DNA of 40,229 nt from Gammaproteobacteria bacterium (GCA_002747055.1 PDSQ01000040.1:1-40229), one strand, 5' to 3'; positions 1 through 9,318 are shown, counted from the first letter of the stretch. Made by a program: numbers and translations. Notes: generated from the letters alone by a model not told the origin.

Positions 1-272
1 CGCCACAAAAATTGTGGCTTATTCCATTTGCAAACCGATACGAAGCCTTTTAAAACTTCTTCAATCTCTTTTTCACTGTAACGGCTTTTGGAAACAATTA
101 CTGATCGATAGCCTACGTCCAGGTACTCGTTAAACAACGCATTTCCAATCTGCGGATGTAACTGTCTGAGTAAACACAACTCTACGATTCGGAATCTGGC
201 ACTAGAGCGGCTTGGACTCAACAGTGCGTTCACTAGTATGTTTGTATCTATGACTACATTCATAGTTTGCAT
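1..272 (-). CDS. PIN-domain putative toxin (VapC-like/COG1569 type), 3' end cut by the window edge
   Basis: The minus strand reads open from an ATG at 272 to the window edge, about 90 residues of the N-terminal part. The start MNVVIDTNILVNALLSPS is typical of PIN-domain proteins, where the early Asp in VIDTN is a metal-binding active-site residue. PIN proteins are usually Mg-dependent RNases acting as toxins of toxin-antitoxin pairs. The sequence ends near KWNKPQFLW, so the later acidic residues lie outside the window. A second ATG at 263 (MNVVID) is an equally possible start; neither has a clear ribosome binding site. I see no antitoxin reading frame directly upstream, so the partner may be absent, elsewhere, or the gene may be solitary. 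Family is clear; function as a toxin is inferred. Confidence 0.75.
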   Translation of the reverse strand, partial: MQTMNVVIDTNILVNALLSPSRSSARFRIVELCLLRQLHPQIGNALFNEYLDVGYRSVIVSKSRYSEKEIEEVLKGFVSVCKWNKPQFLW

Positions 273-282
273 GATAACAATT

Positions 283-292
283 ATGACGTCAT
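283..292. promoter_or_regulatory. 10-bp perfect palindrome upstream of the PIN gene
   Basis: ATGACGTCAT is a perfect palindrome 11 bases upstream of the PIN gene start. Its position would suit an operator for an autoregulating toxin-antitoxin protein, but this is inference from position only. Confidence 0.3.
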
Positions 293-458
293 CTATGAAG
301 GCATATATGACTTCTGTTGAAGTAGATAATCCAATTATGAAGAAGACAGGGAAAACTTATTCAGGGCAGGTTATACAACAATGGCCAGTTAAAATGCGTG
401 AGTGAGGCGTTTTAGTTTGAATAGTGGTAATGAGCAGGAAGATCGGGGGAGAGCAGTC

Positions 459-479
459 GCGCCTGTCTGTTTCAGGCGC
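459..479. other. Short GC-rich stem-loop downstream of comEA
   Basis: GCGCCTG and CAGGCGC form a perfect 7-bp stem around a 7-base loop, just after the comEA stop codon (minus strand). No T-run follows on either strand, so it is not a standard intrinsic terminator. It may protect the 3' end of the mRNA. Confidence 0.4.
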
Positions 480-493
480 ATCATTGATCGGGA

Positions 494-841
494 TTAGTTG
501 ATGGATATCAAATGCGCGTTTTTGCTCAGGATGCTGGCGCCAATACCTTTGACATCTTTTAGCTCTTCGATATGGGCAAAGTGGCCATAGGTGTCTCGAT
601 AGGTGACAATTGCCTGTGCTTTTTTCAGGCCGATTCCGCGTAAGGTGCTCGCCAGCGTTTTGGCATCGGCGGTATTTATGTTGATTTTTCCAGTTTCTTG
701 AGAAATCGCGATTTTCGCTGTTGTTATGTCCTTGACGGAATCGGTTACTGTTGCATCGGCGGCGGCCAGATTACACCCGATAAAGGATATCAGTGCGAGT
801 GCGAACATAATTGTGCGAGAAAAAAATGGTTTGATTTTCAT
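494..841 (-). CDS. comEA: ComEA-family helix-hairpin-helix DNA-binding protein, secreted
   Basis: 115 residues. The N-terminus (KIKPFFSRTIMFALALISFIGC) is a signal peptide with a possible lipobox-like ISFIGC, so the product is exported to the periplasm and perhaps lipidated. Residues about 52-113 form the ComEA/helix-hairpin-helix domain: ININTADAKTLASTLRGIG, then AQAIVTYRDTYGHF and a second hairpin DVKGIGASIL. ComEA proteins bind incoming double-stranded DNA during natural transformation, but many short gammaproteobacterial homologues have no proven role in competence. The gene lies next to the O-antigen-type cluster and points away from it. From memory, Pseudomonas aeruginosa also has a comEA-like gene beside wbpM. 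The domain is certain, the DNA-uptake role is inferred. Confidence 0.88.
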   Translation of the reverse strand: MKIKPFFSRTIMFALALISFIGCNLAAADATVTDSVKDITTAKIAISQETGKININTADAKTLASTLRGIGLKKAQAIVTYRDTYGHFAHIEELKDVKGIGASILSKNAHLISIN

Positions 842-1310
842 TGTGACAACTCCATGTCTTTTGTTTACGAAACGAGCATGCGAGGTTTTATTGCAATAGT
901 GATTTGTCGCTGCTCGATTGAGTGTGAGAGTAGGGCAGGCTCACTATCCTTGTGAGCCTCTGCTTGGAAATCGATGCTTATCCTTAAGCTCTAGTTACTT
1001 CCTTGTTATCCCTACAAGTATGCATCCGTTGCATGGGAGGGTATTCTAATGCCATTTCGGGCGTCGAAAAGAGGATATTTGCGATAGTTCGCGTAAGACA
1101 TTGCTTACACATGCAGCGCCAAAAAACTGGTTTATCGATAAAAGTCGCCAGTTTCAGAATGATACGGAGCATAGTTAAAAAGCGTTTTAACAAAATAATT
1201 TGGCCATTTTTTCCGGAATGGTCGCTTTATCTCTGTCATAGCTTTACGTCGGGTTTTTATTTACACTTGCTGTCCAATATATCGATATTCTTGGGGTGAG
1301 CAAACAGGCT
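842..1310. other. 469-base intergenic region between divergent comEA and rfbB
   Basis: No convincing gene is seen here. It must hold the comEA promoter (minus) and the promoter of the polysaccharide cluster (plus). An AT-rich inverted repeat, GTTAAAA and TTTTAAC around AGCG, lies at 1174-1191. A smaller one (GTAAG/CTTAC) lies at 1093-1108. I looked for the ops/JUMPstart core GGCGGTAG expected in RfaH-controlled O-antigen leaders and did not find it. Confidence 0.5.
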
Positions 1311-2405
1311 ATGAAATTTTTGATTACCGGAGGGGCAGGTTTTATCGGTTCTGCGGTGATTCGCTTCCTTGTTGGCAATACTGATCATGCTGTGGTCAAT
1401 GTGGATAAGCTAACCTATGCCGGAAATCTGGAGAATCTGGCGGCAGTTGCTGATTCGTCTCATTATACCTTTTATCACGACGATATCTGTGACCGGGATC
1501 GCATGCTGTCTATCTTTTACGAGCAGAGGCCGGATATTGTCATGCATCTGGCGGCCGAGTCTCACGTCGATCGCTCAATAGACGGCCCGGCCGATTTTAT
1601 TCAGACTAACATTGTCGGCACTTATCAGTTGCTCGAAGTCACTCGGGCTTATCTGGATAGTGTCAGTGACAACCGGTCCGGGCGTTTTGTTTTTCACCAT
1701 GTTTCGACGGATGAAGTCTATGGCAGTCTGGGTGCCGACGGTCTATTTACCGAAGTCAGCCAATATCAACCCAATTCGCCTTATTCTGCGTCCAAGGCTT
1801 CATCTGATCATTTGGTCAGGGCCTGGAGAGAAACCTACGGTATTCCAACCGTACTGACTAACTGCTCGAACAACTATGGGCCTTATCACTTCCCGGAAAA
1901 ACTGATTCCGCTGATCATTCACAATGCGCTTTCAGGCAAGCCTTTGCCTGTTTATGGTAAGGGTGATCAAATAAGAGATTGGCTGTACGTCGAAGATCAT
2001 GCCCGTGCGCTGGTCAAAGTGGCACTGGAGGGCACGCTGGGTGAAACCTATAATATTGGCGGGCATAACGAAAAGCGGAATATTGAAGTGGTGGAGAAAA
2101 TCTGTGCATTGCTGGAGACGCTTCATCCGGAAAAACCGGCCGGGGTGGCTCGTTATCGTGACCTGATCAATCATGTCGCCGACCGGCCCGGGCATGATCA
2201 GCGTTATGCCATCGATGCCGGTAAAATTCGACGAGAGCTGGGCTGGTATCCTCAAGAAACCTTTGAAACCGGCATGGCAAAGACGGTTCAATGGTATCTG
2301 GACAACCCGTCCTGGGTGCAAAGAGTGATGAGTGGCGCCTATCGCGGCGAGCGATTGGGCCTGGGCGGTGACCCGTCAGGTGTCGGTAAAGGAGACCTGT
2401 CATGA
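1311..2405 (+). CDS. rfbB: dTDP-glucose 4,6-dehydratase
   Basis: Second step of dTDP-L-rhamnose synthesis: removes water from dTDP-glucose to give the 4-keto-6-deoxy sugar, using bound NAD. From ATG 1311 the protein has 364 residues, close to the usual 355-361. The NAD-binding GGAGFIG is at residues 7-13. STDEVYG (132-138) carries the active-site Asp-Glu pair, and YSASK (158-162) is the catalytic Tyr-Lys pair. I chose ATG 1311 over GTG 1296 because GGGGTGAG (1293-1300) sits 10 bases before it and family members start MKILITGG. First gene of a cluster; it overlaps rfbA by ATGA. Confidence 0.97.
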   Translation: MKFLITGGAGFIGSAVIRFLVGNTDHAVVNVDKLTYAGNLENLAAVADSSHYTFYHDDICDRDRMLSIFYEQRPDIVMHLAAESHVDRSIDGPADFIQTNIVGTYQLLEVTRAYLDSVSDNRSGRFVFHHVSTDEVYGSLGADGLFTEVSQYQPNSPYSASKASSDHLVRAWRETYGIPTVLTNCSNNYGPYHFPEKLIPLIIHNALSGKPLPVYGKGDQIRDWLYVEDHARALVKVALEGTLGETYNIGGHNEKRNIEVVEKICALLETLHPEKPAGVARYRDLINHVADRPGHDQRYAIDAGKIRRELGWYPQETFETGMAKTVQWYLDNPSWVQRVMSGAYRGERLGLGGDPSGVGKGDLS

Positions 2406-3268
2406 AGGGGATTGTGCTCGCTGGAGGTTCCGGTACCCGGCTGCATCCGGTTACCAGAGGGATATCGAAACAACTGTTGCCAATTTATGACAAGCCAATG
2501 ATTTATTACCCTGTTTCGGTGTTGATGTTGGCCGGTATTCGTGACATTCTGATTATTTCAACTCCTGTCGATCTGCCTTATTTCAAGAAACTGCTGGGTT
2601 CCGGGGATGAGTATGCGGTGTCTTTTTCCTATGCCGAGCAGCCACGGCCAGAGGGACTGGCCCAAGCCTTTATTATTGGTGAAGAGTTTATTGGTGACAG
2701 TTCGGTCTGTATGGTGCTGGGGGATAATATTTTTTATGGGCCGGGGTTCCGCCATATACTGCTTCGATCCGCTCAGCAGGAAAAAGGCGCCACGGTTTTT
2801 GGCTATCGGGTCACCGATCCGGAACGCTTTGGTGTGGTTGAGTTCAATGCTCAGAATATGGCTATCTCGATAGAGGAAAAGCCGGTCTTGCCCAAGTCCA
2901 ATTATGCCGTTACAGGACTGTATTTCTACGATAACGATGTGGTTGCCATCGCGAAAAGCATCAAACCCTCATCGCGAGGTGAGCTGGAAATAACCGATGT
3001 CAACAATGTCTACCTGGAGCGCGGCGAGCTCAGGGTTGAACGATTGGGTCGGGGATTTGCCTGGCTGGATACGGGTACCTACGACAGCTTGCTGGATGCG
3101 GCGCAATTCGTGAAAGTCATCGAGTCTCGTCAGGGACTCAAAATAGCTTGTTTGGAAGAGATTGCCTTCGAGCAAGGATGGTTGAGTGCTGAACGGCTTT
3201 TCGAACAGGCAAAGGCACTGGAAAAGACCGGGTATGGCGAATACCTATTGGGGTTGTTGCAACAATGA
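2402..3268 (+). CDS. rfbA: Glucose-1-phosphate thymidylyltransferase
   Basis: First step of dTDP-L-rhamnose synthesis: joins glucose-1-phosphate and dTTP to give dTDP-glucose. 288 residues, the normal length for RmlA. The N-terminal signature [11 protein letters not shown] followed by [15 protein letters not shown] is the nucleotide-binding and catalytic loop. [15 protein letters not shown] residues ([12 protein letters not shown]) hold the metal-binding Asp, and EEKP follows in the sugar-binding region. ATG overlaps the rfbB stop as ATGA, with AAAGGAG just upstream, so the two are very likely translationally coupled. The product is also the enzyme usually feedback-inhibited by dTDP-rhamnose. 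Confidence 0.98.
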   Translation: MKGIVLAGGSGTRLHPVTRGISKQLLPIYDKPMIYYPVSVLMLAGIRDILIISTPVDLPYFKKLLGSGDEYAVSFSYAEQPRPEGLAQAFIIGEEFIGDSSVCMVLGDNIFYGPGFRHILLRSAQQEKGATVFGYRVTDPERFGVVEFNAQNMAISIEEKPVLPKSNYAVTGLYFYDNDVVAIAKSIKPSSRGELEITDVNNVYLERGELRVERLGRGFAWLDTGTYDSLLDAAQFVKVIESRQGLKIACLEEIAFEQGWLSAERLFEQAKALEKTGYGEYLLGLLQQ

Positions 3269-3804
3269 AAGTGATCGAAACCCGTATTGACGGGGTGCGG
3301 ATTATCGAGCCTGATGTGTTTGGCGATGAGCGCGGTTTTTTTGTCGAAGCCTATCAGGTGAAACGTTACCAGGCGGCCGGTATAGGTATAGACTTTGTTC
3401 AGGATAATCATTCCCGGTCAGCCTATGGTGTATTGCGCGGACTCCACTTTCAGCTTGCTAGACCACAAGGCAAGTTGGTTCGGGTCACTCAGGGCGAGGT
3501 CTATGACGTGGCGCTGGATATCCGGCGCGGCTCGTCGACTTTTGGTCGATGGGAGGCTGTACTGCTGTCTGGTAACAATCATCGTCAGCTATATATTCCG
3601 GCGGGCTGTGCGCATGGCTTTTGCGTTACCAGTGAATCGGCAGACTTCCTCTATAAATGTACGGATTATTATGATCCGACAGATGAGGCAGGAATTATCT
3701 GGAATGATCCGGAGCTGGCGATTGAGTGGCCTGTTAGCGAGCCGGTTTTGTCTGAAAAAGATATGCACTGGCCCACTTTCTCGGAGTTCAAGCAGTCTAT
3801 ATGA
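3265..3804 (+). CDS. rfbC: dTDP-4-dehydrorhamnose 3,5-epimerase
   Basis: Third step of dTDP-L-rhamnose synthesis: inverts C3 and C5 of the 4-keto-6-deoxyglucose nucleotide. 179 residues, normal for RmlC, a single cupin domain. RGLHFQ (from about residue 53) contains the catalytic His. [11 protein letters not shown] and the [10 protein letters not shown] stretch are also characteristic. Start and stop overlap rfbA and rfbD by ATGA, so the four rfb genes form one translationally coupled unit in the order B-A-C-D. Active as a dimer in the cytoplasm by family knowledge. Confidence 0.97.
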   Translation: MKVIETRIDGVRIIEPDVFGDERGFFVEAYQVKRYQAAGIGIDFVQDNHSRSAYGVLRGLHFQLARPQGKLVRVTQGEVYDVALDIRRGSSTFGRWEAVLLSGNNHRQLYIPAGCAHGFCVTSESADFLYKCTDYYDPTDEAGIIWNDPELAIEWPVSEPVLSEKDMHWPTFSEFKQSI

Positions 3805-4739
3805 TTATTTTGGTAGTTGGTGCTGGTGGGCAATTGGGTAGTGAGCTGGTTAACAGTGGTGTGCTGGATCGGCATACTGTGCTTCGGGCCGATCGCAATG
3901 AGTCAGAAAACTCTGAATCTGACAAAAGTTATGTGCTCGATGTCACTGATTTTGCGGCACTGGCTGATTTTTTCCAGTCTCATCGGGTCGATCTGGTGGT
4001 CAACGCGACCGGTTACACCGCAGTGGACAAAGCCGAAAGTGATCGTGACGAGGCTTTTCTCATCAATGCCCAGGCTGTTGCGAACCTGGCGGAAATCTGC
4101 GCGCGACATGGCTGCGTCTTGTTGCACTTTTCGACCGATTATGTTTTCGATGGCGAGCGAAAAACACCCTATCTGGAATCGAGCCCGACCTGTCCGCTTA
4201 GTGAATATGGCAAGTCCAAGCTTGCCGGCGAGCGATTGCTGGCGGAAAAGCTGGATCGATTTATCATTCTTCGCATCGGCTGGTTATTTGGTGTCAACGG
4301 TCATAACTTTGTCAAAACCATGTTACGGCTAGGCGCAGAAAACGGTGTAGTGAAGGTAGTGGCTGACCAAAAAGGAGCGCCGACGGGTGTTCGATCCATA
4401 GCCAATGCCGTAGCCAGAATTGTTCAGCATGACGCGTTTGGCAAAGCCGATTTTCCATGGGGTGTCTATCATCTGCCATCGTCACCAGCGGTAACCTGGT
4501 ATCAATTTGCCGAAACCATTTTTGCCCAAGCCCTGGAGTTGGGGCTGATTTCGAAAACCGTCAAGGTCGAGCCCATCGCTTCGGCTCAATACCCCACTCC
4601 GGTAAAGCGCCCGGAAAACTCTGTTTTGCACAGTGAGTTAATGGCCGATGTGTTTGGTATCGAGCCATTCGATTGGCAAACAGATTTGCGGATGATGCTG
4701 CAAACCCTGAAAGCACAAGCCCGGCAAGCAGAAAGCTGA
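3801..4739 (+). CDS. rfbD: dTDP-4-dehydrorhamnose reductase
   Basis: Last step of dTDP-L-rhamnose synthesis: NAD(P)H-dependent reduction of the 4-keto group. 312 residues, slightly longer than the common 290-300. The Rossmann motif GAGGQLGSEL is at the N-terminus, STDYVFDG is in the middle, and YGKSKLAGE carries the catalytic Tyr and Lys. A short insert (residues about 31-46, RNESENSESDKSYV) is rich in Ser, Glu and Asp and probably a loop. ATG overlaps the rfbC stop. The next gene starts six bases after the stop, so the operon continues into the glycan-initiation gene. Confidence 0.96.
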   Translation: MIILVVGAGGQLGSELVNSGVLDRHTVLRADRNESENSESDKSYVLDVTDFAALADFFQSHRVDLVVNATGYTAVDKAESDRDEAFLINAQAVANLAEICARHGCVLLHFSTDYVFDGERKTPYLESSPTCPLSEYGKSKLAGERLLAEKLDRFIILRIGWLFGVNGHNFVKTMLRLGAENGVVKVVADQKGAPTGVRSIANAVARIVQHDAFGKADFPWGVYHLPSSPAVTWYQFAETIFAQALELGLISKTVKVEPIASAQYPTPVKRPENSVLHSELMADVFGIEPFDWQTDLRMMLQTLKAQARQAES

Positions 4740-4745
4740 CCCACG

Positions 4746-5777
4746 ATGGTAGTCACTGTTTTTTTCGCGATCCTGGCTTTTGCGATTGCTTTTTTCGGTA
4801 CGTTTTTGCTCCGCAGATACGCCTTGAGTGTGGGCCTGATGGACAAGCCCAACCGCCGAAGCTCTCATACCGTTGCAATGCCTCGCGGTGGCGGTATTGC
4901 GGTGGTCGCTTCCTTTTCGATCTGCCTGTCGCTGGCTGACCTTTTCGGCTTGATCGATTCTTTCTGGTTGTTCGCTGCTTTGATGCCGGCCTGGGCGGTG
5001 GCCATCGTCGGCCTGATCGATGACCTGGGCCATGTGTCCGCGCGTTATCGGCTGGTCATTCACTTTTCCGCTGCGGCATGGGCGCTGAGTTTTCTCGTTT
5101 CAGGCCATTCTGGTTTTTCTTCTGCACCAGTGGCTGTCGTTCTGCTGGTGAGCGGGATTGTTTGTGTCAGCATTGTCTGGTTGCTCAATCTGTTTAATTT
5201 TATGGATGGTATCGATGGTATCGTCGTGGTAGAAGCATTGTCAGTGACAGTTTGTTCGCTCATATTGATCGCAATAAACGGCGGCCTGGATGTTGTGGGA
5301 TTTCCGATGTCGCTATTTTTGATGGCGATGATGGGTTTTGGTTGCTGGAACTTTCCAAAAGCGAAAATCTTTATGGGGGATGTTGGCAGTGGTTTTGTCG
5401 GCTTTGCAATGGCGATTTTTATTCTGGTTACCGTGCTTAACGATCTGCTCTCCGTTTTTATATGGTTGATACTGCTGGCTTTTTTCTGGGTGGATGCCAC
5501 GTATACCTTGCTGCGACGATTGTTTACCGGTCAAAATGTCGCCGAGGCGCACCGAAGTCATGCTTACCAGATTCTGGCACTCAGGTGGCGAGCGCACTGG
5601 AAAGTGAGCTGTACCGTTGCCGCTATCAATCTGTTCTGGTTATTTCCACTTGCCTGTTTGGCCAATACCTTTGTGCACGCTGAGGCCGTTTCTTTGAAAT
5701 TGGCTGTTTTAGTGATTGCAGTTTCGCCATTGTTTTTTTTTCAGGTCAGGCTTAGAGCAGGTGAAAAGCCTTGTTAA
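4746..5777 (+). CDS. WecA/WbpL-family undecaprenyl-phosphate sugar-1-phosphate transferase
   Basis: 343 residues, nearly all hydrophobic, with about ten membrane helices. This is the MraY/WecA superfamily, which moves a sugar-1-phosphate from a UDP-sugar to undecaprenyl phosphate and so starts a lipid-linked glycan at the inner membrane. The signatures come in order: MDKPNRRSSHTVAMPRGGG near residue 32, LIDDLG near 82, NLFNFMDGIDGI near 150, FMGDVGSGFVGF near 205, and HRSHAYQ near 265. The length and motifs resemble WbpL of Pseudomonas (339 residues), where the sugar is GlcNAc or FucNAc. The substrate here cannot be read from sequence. Start is ATG 4746 with only a weak ribosome site. Confidence 0.92.
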   Translation: MVVTVFFAILAFAIAFFGTFLLRRYALSVGLMDKPNRRSSHTVAMPRGGGIAVVASFSICLSLADLFGLIDSFWLFAALMPAWAVAIVGLIDDLGHVSARYRLVIHFSAAAWALSFLVSGHSGFSSAPVAVVLLVSGIVCVSIVWLLNLFNFMDGIDGIVVVEALSVTVCSLILIAINGGLDVVGFPMSLFLMAMMGFGCWNFPKAKIFMGDVGSGFVGFAMAIFILVTVLNDLLSVFIWLILLAFFWVDATYTLLRRLFTGQNVAEAHRSHAYQILALRWRAHWKVSCTVAAINLFWLFPLACLANTFVHAEAVSLKLAVLVIAVSPLFFFQVRLRAGEKPC

Positions 5778-5912
5778 AAAGATTACAATGCTTTCCTGCG
5801 GCTTTTTCGTACAAGAATAAAAAACATAAGAAGAAAAAACGCGATTTGAGCCGTTCTTGTGTTGCTTGCGGCATTGAAATAAATGGAATTTTGGAAATAA
5901 TTTAGTATACGC

Positions 5913-7862
5913 ATGATAGCACGTCTGTTTGGACTTTCCCGAAAAAACAAACGGCTGGTTTCCGTTTTTGCTGACCTGGTGTTTTTGCCCTTTGCTTTCT
6001 GGTTGGCCATGACCCTGAGACAGGGCCAGTTTTTTTTGCCTGACCAAAGCCCATTCTATTTGGCTATGGCGGTAACCGCTGCTGTTAGTATCGGTGTTTT
6101 TGTCCGGCTTGGACTGTATCGCGCCGTTATCCGTTACATGAGCAATCATGCGCTGGTAGCGGTCATTACAGGCGTGAGCCTTTCCGCTGCGACGCTTGCC
6201 CTTTCCGGGCTGCTTTATGGCGCCCCCATCCCCCGGTCGGTCTGGTTGATTTACTGGTGCCTTGCGTTGCTGTTTGTCGGTGGTTCTCGCATGACAATAA
6301 GATCTATCTTTCAACATCAGATGATGAAATCCAAGGAGCGTGTCATTATTTACGGTGCAGGCAGTTCTGGAATACTGCTCAGTTCGCTGCTGTATCAGGG
6401 TAAACAATTTCAGCCGGTCGCATTTATTGACGATGACCCGAGACGACACGGCAATATCCTGAATGGCTTGCGCGTTTACCCCCCTGTTTATCTGGCTCTT
6501 GCTATAGAAAAATATGGCGCAAAACGGATATTTTTGGCTTTAGGCAACACCCCGCGTTCCAAGCGAAGCATTATTCTGCGTTTTCTCGAAGACTTGCCGG
6601 TCCAGGTGCAGACGATCCCGTCCATGTCGGATATTGTCAGTGGCAAATCCACCATTGCCGAGGTCAAGGATGTTGATATAGAAGATTTGCTCGGTCGCGA
6701 TGAAGTGGTGCCGGACAACAGCCTGATAAAAAGGTGTATCAGCGGTAAAGTGGTCATGGTAACCGGAGCTGGAGGTTCTATTGGAGCCGAATTGTGTCGG
6801 CAACTTATAGAGCATGAACCCAAGCGATTGGTTTTATTTGAATTGTCCGAGTATGCGCTGTATCGAATCGAACGAGACTTGTCCAGAGCGATTGAAAACA
6901 GGCATCTTTCCGTCGAGCTGGTGACTGTTTTGGGGTCGGTGCAGCAAGAGCATCGGGTAGAAGTCATTATGCGTACCTTCGGGGTGCAAACGCTTTATCA
7001 TGCGGCTGCGTACAAGCATGTGCCAATGGTGGAGCACAACATCGTCGAGGGTGTGAGAAACAATGTGTTCGGCACCTGGTTTTGTGCAGAGGCGGCGATT
7101 CGTGCCGGTGTCGAGCGCTTTGTGCTGGTTTCGACAGATAAGGCGGTTCGGCCCACAAATGTGATGGGGGCGAGCAAGCGAATGGCAGAGCTGGTATTAC
7201 AGGGGTTGGCAGAGCGACAAAGCAAAACTCGCTTTTGTATGGTGCGTTTCGGTAACGTGCTTGGTTCTTCAGGTTCTGTGGTGCCTTTGTTTCGTGAACA
7301 GATCAAAAAAGGTGGCCCGGTAACGGTCACGCATAAAAGCATTACCCGTTACTTTATGACCATTCCGGAAGCGGCACAATTGGTTTTGCAGGCCGGTTCC
7401 ATGGGTGCGGGGGGGGAAGTTTTTGTGCTGGATATGGGGAGTCCGATCAAAATCGACGACCTTGCCAGAAAGATGATTCACTTGATGGGCTATGAAGTTA
7501 AAGATGACGGGCATCCCGATGGGGATATCGAGATTTGTTATACTGGTTTGAGAGCCGGCGAAAAACTGTTCGAGGAAACGCTGATTGGTGGCAGCCCGAT
7601 GGGAACAGAGCATCGTCGTATCATGAAAGCGCAGGAAACTTTCCTTCCCTGGGAGCAGCTCAAAAGCCTGCTCGATGAAATGGACAGGGCTTGTCACACA
7701 TTTGATTGCGAGCGTGTTCGTTCGCTTCTGGTCAATGCACCAACAGATTACGAGCCGATCAATGATAATCAGGATCTGGTATGGCAACAAAATCTCGTTC
7801 CGGATCTGGACTCAGGCAAGGTCAAAGTGCTGAAGCCGGTTAAAAAAGAAGGTGCGGCATAG
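5913..7862 (+). CDS. wbpM: WbpM-type nucleoside-diphosphate-sugar 4,6-dehydratase, membrane-bound
   Basis: 649 residues, the full length of the WbpM/CapD/FlaA1-long family. The first 125 residues hold about four membrane helices. A CoA-binding-like Rossmann fold follows (GAGSSG at 148-153), then the catalytic SDR domain with TGAGGSIG at 284-291. The active site has VSTDKA (Ser407) and NVMGASK (Met418, Lys422). So the usual SDR tyrosine is Met, the Ser-Met-Lys arrangement described for WbpM. WbpM converts UDP-GlcNAc to UDP-4-keto-6-deoxy-GlcNAc, leading to QuiNAc or FucNAc in O-antigen. It lies behind an AT-rich 135-base gap that may hold its own promoter. Product of the reaction here is inferred from family. 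Confidence 0.93.
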   Translation: MIARLFGLSRKNKRLVSVFADLVFLPFAFWLAMTLRQGQFFLPDQSPFYLAMAVTAAVSIGVFVRLGLYRAVIRYMSNHALVAVITGVSLSAATLALSGLLYGAPIPRSVWLIYWCLALLFVGGSRMTIRSIFQHQMMKSKERVIIYGAGSSGILLSSLLYQGKQFQPVAFIDDDPRRHGNILNGLRVYPPVYLALAIEKYGAKRIFLALGNTPRSKRSIILRFLEDLPVQVQTIPSMSDIVSGKSTIAEVKDVDIEDLLGRDEVVPDNSLIKRCISGKVVMVTGAGGSIGAELCRQLIEHEPKRLVLFELSEYALYRIERDLSRAIENRHLSVELVTVLGSVQQEHRVEVIMRTFGVQTLYHAAAYKHVPMVEHNIVEGVRNNVFGTWFCAEAAIRAGVERFVLVSTDKAVRPTNVMGASKRMAELVLQGLAERQSKTRFCMVRFGNVLGSSGSVVPLFREQIKKGGPVTVTHKSITRYFMTIPEAAQLVLQAGSMGAGGEVFVLDMGSPIKIDDLARKMIHLMGYEVKDDGHPDGDIEICYTGLRAGEKLFEETLIGGSPMGTEHRRIMKAQETFLPWEQLKSLLDEMDRACHTFDCERVRSLLVNAPTDYEPINDNQDLVWQQNLVPDLDSGKVKVLKPVKKEGAA

Positions 7863-7905
7863 GTTTGTCCGGTTTTTCGGGCGACAACATTATTGGAGAA
7901 AGGAA

Positions 7906-9318
7906 TTGATTATACCCGTTGTGTTATCTGGCGGATCGGGCACCCGACTGTGGCCTTTGTCGCGCCAGGCTTACCCAAAGCAGTTTATCAATCTAGTTGA
8001 TGAAAACTCGTTGCTTGGTAATACCGTGGCTCGGTTGGATCATATCGAAGACGTAGCTAATGTGATGATTGTCTGTAATGATGATCACCGCTTTATGGTG
8101 GCGGGGGTGTTGCAATCGCTAAACAGGTTATCAGGTTCAAGTATTTTATTGGAGCCTGTCGGCCGCAATACGGCACCGGCGATAGCCTTGGCGGCTATAC
8201 AGGCCAGTAAGGTCGATAAGGATGCTATTTTGCTCATTATGCCGGCCGATCATGTCATCAAAGAACCTGTGGTGTTCGCGACTGCGGTAGAAAAAGCGGC
8301 CCGTGCGGCCCGGTCTGGGAAACTGGTTACCTTTGGTATCGTTCCTGATCAACCTCATACCGGTTATGGTTACATCAAGTCTGGCAAACAAGACGGCGAT
8401 TGGTCGAAAGTGGCCGAATTTGTCGAGAAGCCCGATTTGAAAACGGCTGAATCCTATGTCAATGATGGCAACTATTACTGGAACAGCGGAATGTTTGTAT
8501 TTCGGGCAGACCGATACCTCGACGAGTTGGCCAAGTTCTGCCCCGAAATGATCACCTGTGCCGAAGCAGCGCTCGAGCGGAGTCAGGCTGACCTGGACTT
8601 TATACGTGTTGATCGGGAGGCGTTTGAAAAATCACCCGCAGATTCGATTGATTATGCCGTAATGGAAAAAACGGCAGATGCGGTAGTGGTGCCACTCGAT
8701 GCAGGCTGGAGTGATGTCGGTTCCTGGTCTGCGTTATGGGAAATACATAATCAGGACAAGCAAGGAAATGTTTGCCGGGGTGATGTGCTGGTTGAAGATG
8801 TGACCAATAGTTATATCCATTCAGATTCCAGGCTGGTTGCGGCGATTGGCATTGACAATCATGTGATTGTGGAAACTGGCGATGTCGTATTGGTGGCGGA
8901 CAAAGGCCGTGTCGAAGAGGTTAAAAAACTGGTGGAACAAGTCAAGGCCCAGGACCGCGAAGAATACCGTTTCCATAAAAAAGTGCATCGGCCATGGGGC
9001 GCCTACGAGGGAATAGCGATTAGCGACCGATTTCAGGTCAAGCGTATCAGGGTCAAACCAGGCGCCCAACTCTCCTTGCAGAAGCACCACCATCGCTCAG
9101 AGCATTGGATTGTGGTGAGTGGCACGGCGATGGTGACACGGGGAAACGATGAGATACTGCTATCAGAGGATCAATCTACCTATATACCTTTAGGTGTTAA
9201 GCATCGCCTGGCCAATCCTGGCGTGATTCCTCTGGAAATAATCGAAGTGCAAACCGGCGCCTATCTGGGTGAGGATGATATCGTGCGCTTTGAAGACACC
9301 TATGGTAGGGTCAAGTGA
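7906..9318 (+). CDS. manC: Mannose-1-phosphate guanylyltransferase / mannose-6-phosphate isomerase
   Basis: Bifunctional enzyme that makes GDP-mannose from mannose-1-phosphate and usually also interconverts fructose- and mannose-6-phosphate. From TTG 7906 it has 470 residues, normal for ManC/AlgA. The N-terminus has the nucleotidyltransferase signature LSGGSGTRLWPLSR and PKQF; FVEKP lies mid-domain. The C-terminal 110 residues are the cupin isomerase domain with RPWGAYEGI, LSLQKHHHRSEHW and the metal-binding histidines. The frame extends back to GTG 7852 inside wbpM. TTG 7906 is preferred because GGAGAAAGG ends two bases before it and family members begin IIPVVLSGG. A partner phosphomannomutase is not in the window. 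Confidence 0.95.
   Translation: MIIPVVLSGGSGTRLWPLSRQAYPKQFINLVDENSLLGNTVARLDHIEDVANVMIVCNDDHRFMVAGVLQSLNRLSGSSILLEPVGRNTAPAIALAAIQASKVDKDAILLIMPADHVIKEPVVFATAVEKAARAARSGKLVTFGIVPDQPHTGYGYIKSGKQDGDWSKVAEFVEKPDLKTAESYVNDGNYYWNSGMFVFRADRYLDELAKFCPEMITCAEAALERSQADLDFIRVDREAFEKSPADSIDYAVMEKTADAVVVPLDAGWSDVGSWSALWEIHNQDKQGNVCRGDVLVEDVTNSYIHSDSRLVAAIGIDNHVIVETGDVVLVADKGRVEEVKKLVEQVKAQDREEYRFHKKVHRPWGAYEGIAISDRFQVKRIRVKPGAQLSLQKHHHRSEHWIVVSGTAMVTRGNDEILLSEDQSTYIPLGVKHRLANPGVIPLEIIEVQTGAYLGEDDIVRFEDTYGRVK

Noticed and set aside
1174..1310. JUMPstart/ops element expected before an O-antigen cluster
   Set aside because: The core GGCGGTAG is not found in the 469 bases before rfbB on the plus strand.
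5709..6449. 246-residue minus-strand reading frame opposite wbpM
   Set aside because: It is the complement of the clear wbpL-type/wbpM genes and has low-complexity, unlike-family composition; a shadow frame.
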